Of a stretch of 64,000 bases of DNA, positions 41,601 through 49,358 are shown in pieces (within the stretch, counting starts at the first letter, position 1; the number at the start of each line of letters is the position of its first letter). A program made the translations under genes and the position numbers. The DNA lies in assembly GCF_951805225.1 (NCBI RefSeq), contig NZ_OX638201.1:5952001-6016000 (forward strand), in the 5' to 3' direction. The stretch comes from an uncultured Flavobacterium sp. (GTDB lineage: Bacteria; Bacteroidota; Bacteroidia; Flavobacteriales; Flavobacteriaceae). Under the pieces are notes generated by a model that did not search any database, was not told the DNA's origin, and worked only from the letters and a program-made list of their open reading frames with translations.

Positions 41601-43043
41601 TTACTGATTAATAGACCAAACTGAATATCCTTTTGGAGGACATTGTATTTTTACCCATTTGTCTGCCTGAGTTGTTGGATACCAAGTTGAGTTTCCTGTA
41701 AAATCTTTGATTTGTGTATTCGCCCAATTAGTTTGAATCCATCTTTCTTGCCATGAATCTGAGTTATTGATATATACAACTAATCCCGGATTTCCGTTGT
41801 AACCATTTCTTCTTGCAACATATTCATCATTATCCGAATATAAAATTGAAGTTGTTCCAGTCGCTTTATTATTGTGAATCCAAATCAGGTTGTTTAATTT
41901 GTTTTTATCCAACCATTCTTCATAATCTCTGTAGAAAATTGTTGGATATCCTTCATGTGTTAATATATAGGAATACGCCAATAATTTATTCGAAATTTCA
42001 TCTGTATCATGATTTGTCACAAACGTAACGGCTTTGTATGGATTTCTTTTCCACATCATGTCGTCGTTTAATAAAGCAAGATTATTTCCGTCAAAAGCAT
42101 CGTTCATTTTGTAGTAACAAGCAAAATCAAATACAGAACTGTTCGCGTTGTTTGCCCACCATTCTAAGGTATTTACGTTTGCATCCCAATATTCTCCAAC
42201 TGAAAATCCGCCTACATTAGCATTCCAATCGTGTACAACCCATGGAGCAAAACCTTTGACATAATCAAATCTCCAACCATCAAATTTCATGGTGTTTTTG
42301 TAGTATTTACCAACTCCGTCGGTTCTAAGCCATAACCAATTTTGAACATTTGGAGCCGCGTGGCATAAATCAGGAAAACCACCAAAAGCGCCTTCATCAT
42401 TATTACCATAACTGTTTTTGTAAAAATCATTGTAAGTACGTGGGAATTTTCCAGAAGCGATTCCTGTAAAATTAGTCCATGTATTGGTTCCCGTAAAAGG
42501 ATTAGCTTCAGATTGACCTCCGCTATTGTGATTAATTACAATATCAGCATACACTTTAAGGTTCTCAGTATGCGCATTTGTGATCAAGTTTACAAGCTCA
42601 GTTTTAGATCCGAATCTTGTTTCAGTAGAACCATTTTGGTTGTAATCTCCAAAATCAAAATAATCGGTAGGATCATATCCCATAGAGAAAGCACCATTTT
42701 GTGCTTTTGAAGCAGGCGGCAACCATATTGAGCCAATTCCTGCGTTACCCCAAGCGGCTACTTTACTGCTTACGGTATTCCACCAGTTTCCACCAGCGGG
42801 AACATCCCAATAAAAGGCCTGCATCATGACTCCGCCACCAGGATTGTCTACATATTTTCCTGTTGAAGATGATTTAGAAAGTCCTGTACTAAACGGTTTT
42901 CCATCATGATGAGTTACATTAATGATTTCAAATTTCTGACTTTCAGCTTTTGAATCGACTTCGGTTGTTTCATTTTGCGAGCAAGAGTAAAAGAATGCTG
43001 TAATTGCTGCAATTAAATAAATCTTTGCATTAGGTTTTTTCAT
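41601..43043 (-). CDS. GH13 alpha-amylase lipoprotein
   Basis: A 480-aa starch hydrolase. The lipoprotein signal peptide ends FFYSCSQ, with the lipidated Cys at residue 21, followed by SQNETTE, an acidic stretch that may act as an export signal to the cell surface. All four GH13 regions are present: region I DIVINH (Asp167), region II DGWRFDYVKG with nucleophile Asp260, region III GEYWD with acid/base Glu284, and region IV FVTNHD with Asp346. There is no visible starch-binding domain. It probably cuts starch or maltodextrin at the surface. No SusC/SusD neighbours appear, so it is not part of a usual polysaccharide utilisation locus. Its promoter region contains a palindrome at 43203-43218. 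Confidence 0.9.
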   Translation of the reverse strand: MKKPNAKIYLIAAITAFFYSCSQNETTEVDSKAESQKFEIINVTHHDGKPFSTGLSKSSSTGKYVDNPGGGVMMQAFYWDVPAGGNWWNTVSSKVAAWGNAGIGSIWLPPASKAQNGAFSMGYDPTDYFDFGDYNQNGSTETRFGSKTELVNLITNAHTENLKVYADIVINHNSGGQSEANPFTGTNTWTNFTGIASGKFPRTYNDFYKNSYGNNDEGAFGGFPDLCHAAPNVQNWLWLRTDGVGKYYKNTMKFDGWRFDYVKGFAPWVVHDWNANVGGFSVGEYWDANVNTLEWWANNANSSVFDFACYYKMNDAFDGNNLALLNDDMMWKRNPYKAVTFVTNHDTDEISNKLLAYSYILTHEGYPTIFYRDYEEWLDKNKLNNLIWIHNNKATGTTSILYSDNDEYVARRNGYNGNPGLVVYINNSDSWQERWIQTNWANTQIKDFTGNSTWYPTTQADKWVKIQCPPKGYSVWSINQ

Positions 43044-43582
43044 AATCGAGATTTGGTTAAGGTTAGATTAATAAAGTTATAATTACATATTTATAGAGGT
43101 CTAAAAACGAACAATTCGTAATTTTGATAGCTATAAATTGTAGATTATTCATCTAAAGTATATATTTTTTGTATCGATCGGTTTTTATAAGAAAATAGTT
43201 ATACAACGAAAACGTTGTAGTGTTAAAAACTTTTTTTATTCAATTGTAATTTAACAGTTTGAGAATTGCATTTATTTTCAGAATTACAGGATTTTTGGAA
43301 GAATAAAAGCAATGATTTTACTGTTTTGAAAAGATTAATCTCTCTTGATTGGTGTTTCTGTTATGAAATTTAAGTGTACTCCATATAATTTTTTGTTAAT
43401 AGTATAGCTGATAGTTGTATTATGTAATTGAATTGTTATTTTTGTTCGGCATAAGTTAAAAGAACTAGATCTTAAATATTTAGTGTTTTCAGAGTCATTT
43501 CTGAAAATATAGGTTAAGTTGATTTTAGTTTAAAACGAAATTCTAAAAACAAGATCTTTACATTCAAATTAAATTTAAAATA
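43044..43582. other. Divergent regulatory region between amylase and foldase genes
   Basis: 539 bases without a gene. It contains a palindrome ACAACG-AAAA-CGTTGT (43203-43218) and a smaller one ACGAA-CAA-TTCGT (43107-43119). No full TAnnTTTG element was found for either gene. Poly-T and A/T stretches dominate the rest. Confidence 0.55.
43203..43218. promoter_or_regulatory. Candidate operator palindrome near alpha-amylase
   Basis: ACAACG, four A bases, CGTTGT. The size and central CG steps resemble LacI-family operators, which often control maltodextrin genes. It lies 160 bases upstream of the amylase ATG. Binding is not shown. Confidence 0.35.
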
Positions 43583-45013
43583 ATGTTATTAAAAAAATTA
43601 CAGCTAAAAACAATTGATTACAAGCTAGTGTTGACAATGTGTTTTTTACTTTTTTTCACCTCAATTATTTCGGCTCAGGAAATTATAAAAGATACTGTAG
43701 TTAAGAAACCAGTTCAAATTGCCTCTGGCCAAAAGCTGAAAGTTGATGGAATTATTGCTACAGTTGGAGATTATATTGTTTTAGATTCTGATATTGACAA
43801 AGGATATTTGGAGATTACAGCGCAAGGAGGTTCTGTAAAAGATATCACAAGATGCCAAATGCTTGGTAAACTTTTAGAAGATAAATTATATGCACATCAA
43901 GCGATTCAGGATAGTATCGTAGTTAGTGATGCAGAAGTTAGAGGAATGATGGACGATCGTTTGAACTATATGGTTCAACAAGTTGGAGACATCAATAAAG
44001 TTGTAGCTTATTATAAAAAGAATTCTGTAGAGGAGTTTAAAACTTATTTTGCTGACATCTTAAAAGAGCAAAAATTAGCTCAGGAAATGACTAAGAAAAT
44101 TGTGGATGCTGTAGAAATAACTCCTGAAGAAGTTCGTAATTTCTTTAAAAAAATACCAAAAGAAGAATTACCAACTTTTGGAGCAGAAATGGAAGTAGCG
44201 CAAATTGTGGTTGAGCCTAAAGTTTCTAAAGAAGATAAGCAAAAAGTTATCGATAGATTAAATGCAATTCGTAAAGATGTTCTTGAAGGATCAAGTTTTG
44301 CAACAAAAGCCGTTTTATATTCTCAGGATCCTGGATCTGCACCAAATGGTGGATATTATAAAATGACAAGAAAAACACCTTTTGTAAAAGAATTTAAAGA
44401 TGTTGCTTTTAGTTTAGGAGAAGGAGAAGTTTCAGAGCCTTTTGAAACTACTTTTGGATATCATATTATTATGGTAGAAAAAATAAAAGGACAAGAAGTT
44501 GAATTACGTCATATTTTAATTGCTCCAACAGTTTCTGAAGATGCTTTGAAAGATGCTAAAGAAAGAATTGCTAACATTAGAGCTAAGATTGTAAGTAAAG
44601 AGATTTCTTTTGCAGATGCTGCCAGAACAGAATCTGATGAAAAAGAAACAAGAGCAAACGGAGGAACTTTGGTAAATCCTAATACACAAGATACACGTTT
44701 TGAGTTAACTAAAATGGATCCTACATTATACAGTCAGGTTTCTAATTTAAAAGATGATGAAGTTTCCCAACCACTTTTAAATACTGATGATAAAGGTAAA
44801 AAAACGTATAAGTTAATTACTGTTACTAATAGAATTGACGAGCACGTTGCTGACTATGCTAAGGATTATACAAAAATTAAAGAATTAGCATTAAAAGAAA
44901 AGCAAATCACAACAATTTCTAAATGGTTTGATTCAAAAATAAAAGATACTTATATCAAAATTATTGGAGAGTACAGAGATTGTAATTTTGTATACAATTG
45001 GTTGAAAAAATAA
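43583..45013 (+). CDS. Periplasmic peptidyl-prolyl isomerase, SurA/PpiC-like
   Basis: A 476-aa protein with a cleaved signal peptide ending FTSIISAQ. An N-terminal SurA-like chaperone region (about residues 50-165, starting KVDGIIATVGDYIVLDSDID) is followed by two parvulin domains. The first, about 177-280, contains EVAQIVVEPKVSKEDKQKVI and FGYHIIMVEKI. The second, about 283-385, contains ELRHILIAPTVSEDALKDAK. SurA-type proteins carry unfolded outer-membrane proteins through the periplasm, so this probably helps assembly of porins and SusC-like proteins. The start is uncertain between this ATG and that at 43637. Followed by a terminator, then MoxR. Confidence 0.9.
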   Translation: MLLKKLQLKTIDYKLVLTMCFLLFFTSIISAQEIIKDTVVKKPVQIASGQKLKVDGIIATVGDYIVLDSDIDKGYLEITAQGGSVKDITRCQMLGKLLEDKLYAHQAIQDSIVVSDAEVRGMMDDRLNYMVQQVGDINKVVAYYKKNSVEEFKTYFADILKEQKLAQEMTKKIVDAVEITPEEVRNFFKKIPKEELPTFGAEMEVAQIVVEPKVSKEDKQKVIDRLNAIRKDVLEGSSFATKAVLYSQDPGSAPNGGYYKMTRKTPFVKEFKDVAFSLGEGEVSEPFETTFGYHIIMVEKIKGQEVELRHILIAPTVSEDALKDAKERIANIRAKIVSKEISFADAARTESDEKETRANGGTLVNPNTQDTRFELTKMDPTLYSQVSNLKDDEVSQPLLNTDDKGKKTYKLITVTNRIDEHVADYAKDYTKIKELALKEKQITTISKWFDSKIKDTYIKIIGEYRDCNFVYNWLKK

Positions 45014-45029
45014 TTTTTATTAAATAAAG

Positions 45030-45071
45030 AAAAAGAGTTAGTTTTATGAATTCATAGCACTAACTCTTTTT
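45030..45071 (+). terminator. Rho-independent terminator after the foldase gene
   Basis: AAAAGAGTTAGT and ACTAACTCTTTT form a 12-base stem, with a 16-base loop and a following T-run. Confidence 0.8.
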
Positions 45072-45091
45072 AATTTAAAATATATTCATAG

Positions 45092-46045
45092 ATGTCTGAC
45101 GTAACAGCAATTCACAATCTGGTTCAAAAACGAAACGAATTAAAAGCCGAAATAGCAAAAATAATTGTAGGGCAAGATGACGTTGTAGATCAAATTTTAC
45201 TTTGTATATTTTCTGGAGGACACGCACTTTTAATTGGTGTTCCAGGATTGGCAAAAACTTTAATGATTAATACTTTGTCTCAGGCTTTGGGATTAGATTT
45301 TAAAAGAATTCAGTTTACGCCTGATTTAATGCCTTCGGATATTTTAGGAAGTGAGATTCTGGACGAAAACAGACACTTTAAATTTATTAAAGGGCCAATT
45401 TTCTCTAATATCATTCTTGCTGACGAGATTAACAGAACACCGCCTAAAACGCAAGCTGCTTTACTTGAAGCAATGCAGGAACGTTCCGTTACAATCGCGG
45501 GTCAGAATTATAAATTAGATTTACCTTATTTTGTATTAGCAACTCAAAACCCAATTGAGCAAGAAGGAACTTATCCTTTGCCTGAAGCACAATTAGATCG
45601 TTTTATGTTTGCAATCAAATTAGAATATCCAAGTTTTGAAGAAGAAGTATTAGTTGTAAAACGTACAACATCTGATGTTAAAACAACGATTAATCCGTTA
45701 TTTACCGCTCAGGAAATTATCGATTTTCAACATTTGATTCGTAGAATTCCTGTAGCTGATAATGTTATTGAATATGCAGTAACTCTTGTAAGTAAAACAC
45801 GTCCTGATAATGCTTTGTCGAATGATTTTGTAAAGAATTATTTAGATTGGGGAGCAGGACCAAGAGCATCTCAAAATTTGATTTTGGCAGCAAAAGCACA
45901 TGCAGCTTTCAATGGTAAATTTTCGCCGGATATTGAAGATGTAAAAGCGGTTGCAACTGGAATTTTACGTCACAGAATTATTAAAAACTACAAAGCAGAT
46001 GCCGAAGGAATAACAGAAGAAATTATTATTCAGAAGTTGATGTAA
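45092..46045 (+). CDS. MoxR-family AAA ATPase
   Basis: A 317-aa ATPase. Walker A GVPGLAKT is at 49-56 and Walker B ILADE ends at Asp111-Glu112, followed by INRTPPKTQAALLEAMQE, the MoxR signature, and the sensor region LATQNPIEQEGTYPLPEAQL. MoxR proteins act as chaperones in maturation of multi-protein complexes and are usually next to DUF58 and VWA-domain genes. Here none of those follow: a terminator lies 17 bases after the stop, so this copy appears to stand alone. Confidence 0.93.
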   Translation: MSDVTAIHNLVQKRNELKAEIAKIIVGQDDVVDQILLCIFSGGHALLIGVPGLAKTLMINTLSQALGLDFKRIQFTPDLMPSDILGSEILDENRHFKFIKGPIFSNIILADEINRTPPKTQAALLEAMQERSVTIAGQNYKLDLPYFVLATQNPIEQEGTYPLPEAQLDRFMFAIKLEYPSFEEEVLVVKRTTSDVKTTINPLFTAQEIIDFQHLIRRIPVADNVIEYAVTLVSKTRPDNALSNDFVKNYLDWGAGPRASQNLILAAKAHAAFNGKFSPDIEDVKAVATGILRHRIIKNYKADAEGITEEIIIQKLM

Positions 46046-46061
46046 GAGAATATAAAAGCAT

Positions 46062-46102
46062 AAAAAAAGCCTAACCGATTTTAGAATTAGTTAGGCTTTT
46101 TT
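46062..46102 (+). terminator. Terminator of the moxR-like gene
   Basis: AAAAAAGCCTAAC and GTTAGGCTTTTTT form a 13-base stem with a 14-base loop. Confidence 0.85.
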
Positions 46103-46233
46103 ATTTCTATTCGGAATGTAATTAATGTTGTTTGAAAAGGGGAGAAATTAACGTTCAAATGAGTAACTATAACGTTGTAAATTTTAATTTAGAAAGATTC
46201 TTAGCTAAAAATGGGGTAAAATCTGACTTCCTT

Positions 46234-46261
46234 TTTAACAACGAATTCCGACTTTGTTAAA
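46234..46261. promoter_or_regulatory. Inverted repeat upstream of acnB, distal
   Basis: TTTAACAA (46234-46241) and TTGTTAAA (46254-46261) are perfect reverse complements twelve bases apart. A possible operator. Confidence 0.35.
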
Positions 46262-46310
46262 GAAAAGATTTTAAAATATTAATAATTCATTTTTTTAATA
46301 CAAAACTGCT

Positions 46311-46337
46311 ATTTTGACAAAAACAAGCAGTCAAAAT
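46311..46337. promoter_or_regulatory. Inverted repeat upstream of acnB, proximal
   Basis: ATTTTGAC (46311-46318) and GTCAAAAT (46330-46337) are perfect reverse complements eleven bases apart. A possible operator. Confidence 0.35.
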
Positions 46338-46409
46338 CGTTTTTTAACAATAATAATTTTTGAAAAGGCGACTTCTATTATATTTTTTTTAATTCTCGGC
46401 TTTAATACC

Positions 46410-46417
46410 TAAATTTG
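46410..46417 (+). promoter_or_regulatory. -7 promoter element for acnB
   Basis: TAAATTTG fits TAnnTTTG and ends 39 bases before the ATG at 46457. Confidence 0.6.
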
Positions 46418-46456
46418 CGTACAAAAAAATAAAAATACCTAGAAAAGACTTTTATT

Positions 46457-49228
46457 ATGAATATTTATCAGGATTACATCCAAGAAATTGAAGAACGAAA
46501 AGGTCAAGGGCTTAACCCGAAACCAATTGATGGTGCTGAATTATTAAGCGAAATCATTGAACAAATTAAAGATTTGAATAACGAGTATAGAGCAGATTCT
46601 CTTAACTTTTTTATTTATAATGTTGTACCGGGGACTACGAGCGCTGCAGGTACAAAAGCGAAGTTTTTAAAAGAAATTATTCTAGGCGAAGCTGTAGTAA
46701 AAGAAATTACTCCTGCTTTTGCTTTTGAATTATTGTCACACATGAAAGGTGGACCTTCTATTGAAGTTTTACTGGATTTGGCACTTGGTAATGATGATGC
46801 TATTGCAAACGAAGCAGCAAAAGTTCTTAAGACGCAAGTTTACCTTTATGAGGCAGACACAGATCGTTTAAAAGAAGCATTCAAAAATGGTAATGCAGCT
46901 GCGATCGAAATTATTAAAAGTTATGCTCAGGCTGAGTTTTTTACAACTCTTCCAGAAGTAGTTGAAGAAATTAAAGTAGTTACATATATTGCTGGTGAAG
47001 GAGATATTTCGACAGATTTACTTTCTCCGGGTAATCAGGCACACTCACGTTCTGACCGTGAACTTCATGGTAAATGTATGATTACGCCTCAGGCACAAGA
47101 GGAAATTAAAGCATTACAAGCAAAATACCCTGACGCAAGCGTTATGTTGATTGCTGAAAAAGGTACAATGGGTGTAGGTTCATCTAGAATGTCAGGAGTG
47201 AATAACGTGGCACTTTGGACAGGAAAACAAGCAAGCCCATATGTTCCATTTATTAATATTGCTCCAATCGTTGCAGGAACAAACGGAATTTCTCCAATTT
47301 TCCTGACAACTGTTGACGTAACAGGTGGTATTGGTTTAGATCTTAAAAACTGGGTTAAAAAGCTTGATGCAGATGGTAATATTATTCGTAATGAAAATAA
47401 CGAACCAATCTTAGAAGAAGCTTACTCTGTTGCTACTGGAACTATACTTACAATAAATACAAAAACTAAGAAGCTTTATAACGGCGACAAAGAATTAATT
47501 GACATTTCTAAGGCATTCACGCCTCAGAAAATGGAATTTATAAAAGCTGGAGGATCATATGCAATTGTATTTGGTAAAAAACTTCAAACATTAGCAGCGA
47601 AAATTTTAGATATTGAAGCTCCACTTGTATTTGCTCCATCAAAAGAGATTTCTATTGAAGGACAGGGACTTACAGCGGTAGAGAAAATCTTCAACAGAAA
47701 CGCTGTCGGAATCACTCCGGGTAAAGTATTACACGCAGGTTCAGATGTTCGTGTAGAAGTAAACATTGTAGGTTCTCAGGATACGACAGGTCTTATGACT
47801 GCTCAGGAATTAGAATCTATGGCTGCTACAGTAATTTCGCCAATCGTTGATGGTGCTTACCAATCAGGATGTCACACAGCTTCAGTATGGGATAAAAAAG
47901 CTCAGGCAAATATTCCAAAGTTGATGAAATTCATGAACGATTTCGGTTTAATTACAGCTCGTGATCCTAAAGGAGTTTATCATTCAATGACAGACGTAAT
48001 TCATAAAGTTCTTAATGATATTACTATTGATGAGTGGGCTATCATTATTGGTGGTGACTCTCATACAAGAATGTCAAAAGGTGTTGCTTTTGGTGCTGAC
48101 TCAGGAACAGTTGCTCTTGCACTTGCTACAGGAGAGGCTTCTATGCCAATTCCGGAATCTGTAAAAGTTACTTTCAAAGGAGAAATGAAAGATTACATGG
48201 ACTTCCGTGATGTAGTTCACTCAACACAAGCTCAAATGCTTAAAAAGTTTGGTGGTGAAAATGTATTCCAAGGTAGAATTATTGAGGTTCATTTAGGAAC
48301 TCTTACTGCTGATCAGGCATTTACATTTACAGACTGGACTGCAGAGATGAAAGCAAAAGCTTCTATCTGTATTTCTGAAGATGATACTTTGATTGAATCT
48401 CTTGAGATTGCAAAAAGCAGAATCCAGATCATGATCGGTAAAGGAATGGACAATGAAAAACAAGTTCTTCAAGGATTGATCAATAAAGCAGATAAGAGAA
48501 TCACAGAGATTAAATCAGCTGAAAAACCAGCATTAACTCCAGATGCAAATGCCAAGTATTATGCAGAAGTTGTTGTAGATCTTGATCAAATTATCGAGCC
48601 AATGATTGCTGATCCAGACGTAAATAATGCAGACGTTTCTAAAAGATACACACACGATACAATCAGACCTCTTTCTTTCTACGGAGGAGAGAAAAAAGTA
48701 GATCTTGGATTTATTGGTTCTTGTATGGTTCACAAAGGAGATATGAAGATTTTAGCTCAAATGCTTAAAAATATCGAAGATCTTCACGGTAAAGTTGAGT
48801 TCAAAGCGCCGCTTGTAGTAGCGCCACCTACATATAACATTGTAGATGAACTTAAAGCTGAAGGTGATTGGGAAGTTTTACAAAAATACTCAGGTTTCGA
48901 ATTTAACGATAATGCACCAAAAGGAGCAGCACGTACAGAATACGAAAACATGTTGTATTTAGAGCGTCCGGGTTGTAACCTTTGTATGGGTAACCAGGAA
49001 AAAGCAGCAAAAGGAGATACTGTAATGGCAACTTCAACACGTCTTTTCCAAGGAAGAGTTGTAGAAGATACAGAAGGTAAAAAAGGAGAGTCATTACTTT
49101 CTTCTACACCAGTTGTTGTATTGTCTACAATTTTAGGTAGAACTCCTACACTTGCTGAATATACAGCTGCAGTAGATGGTATTAGTCTAACTAGATTTGC
49201 ACCTTCTCATAAACTGTTAGTGATGTAA
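46457..49228 (+). CDS. acnB: Aconitate hydratase B (bifunctional type)
   Basis: A 923-aa citric acid cycle enzyme that interconverts citrate and isocitrate; this branch can also act on 2-methyl-cis-aconitate. It starts with the AcnB-specific helical repeat domain. The iron-sulphur ligands are Cys756 (GSCMVHKGD) and Cys840/Cys843 (GCNLCMGNQEKA), spaced as in AcnB; GGDSHTRMSKGVAFGADSG gives substrate residues. It is longer than the 865-aa E. coli enzyme. A different aconitase (49359-51623) follows after a terminator. The promoter and two inverted repeats lie upstream. Confidence 0.95.
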   Translation: MNIYQDYIQEIEERKGQGLNPKPIDGAELLSEIIEQIKDLNNEYRADSLNFFIYNVVPGTTSAAGTKAKFLKEIILGEAVVKEITPAFAFELLSHMKGGPSIEVLLDLALGNDDAIANEAAKVLKTQVYLYEADTDRLKEAFKNGNAAAIEIIKSYAQAEFFTTLPEVVEEIKVVTYIAGEGDISTDLLSPGNQAHSRSDRELHGKCMITPQAQEEIKALQAKYPDASVMLIAEKGTMGVGSSRMSGVNNVALWTGKQASPYVPFINIAPIVAGTNGISPIFLTTVDVTGGIGLDLKNWVKKLDADGNIIRNENNEPILEEAYSVATGTILTINTKTKKLYNGDKELIDISKAFTPQKMEFIKAGGSYAIVFGKKLQTLAAKILDIEAPLVFAPSKEISIEGQGLTAVEKIFNRNAVGITPGKVLHAGSDVRVEVNIVGSQDTTGLMTAQELESMAATVISPIVDGAYQSGCHTASVWDKKAQANIPKLMKFMNDFGLITARDPKGVYHSMTDVIHKVLNDITIDEWAIIIGGDSHTRMSKGVAFGADSGTVALALATGEASMPIPESVKVTFKGEMKDYMDFRDVVHSTQAQMLKKFGGENVFQGRIIEVHLGTLTADQAFTFTDWTAEMKAKASICISEDDTLIESLEIAKSRIQIMIGKGMDNEKQVLQGLINKADKRITEIKSAEKPALTPDANAKYYAEVVVDLDQIIEPMIADPDVNNADVSKRYTHDTIRPLSFYGGEKKVDLGFIGSCMVHKGDMKILAQMLKNIEDLHGKVEFKAPLVVAPPTYNIVDELKAEGDWEVLQKYSGFEFNDNAPKGAARTEYENMLYLERPGCNLCMGNQEKAAKGDTVMATSTRLFQGRVVEDTEGKKGESLLSSTPVVVLSTILGRTPTLAEYTAAVDGISLTRFAPSHKLLVM

Positions 49229-49257
49229 TCACACGATTAGTTATAATCATTATAGAT

Positions 49258-49289
49258 AAAAAGCCTGAGTCAATAAACTCAGGCTTTTT
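49258..49289 (+). terminator. Terminator after acnB
   Basis: AAAAAGCCTGAGT and ACTCAGGCTTTTT are perfect 13-base arms around a six-base loop. Confidence 0.9.
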
Positions 49290-49358
49290 CTTTTCTGGCT
49301 ACTCTATTTTTCGTAACTTGTCATGTTCAAAATAACAAAAACAAAAACAATTATACTT

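Larger units (their letters stand above)
46046..46456. other. Intergenic region before acnB
   Basis: 411 bases. It holds the MoxR terminator (46062-46102), two perfect inverted repeats (46234-46261 and 46311-46337) and the acnB -7 element (46410-46417). No open frame is credible. Confidence 0.6.
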
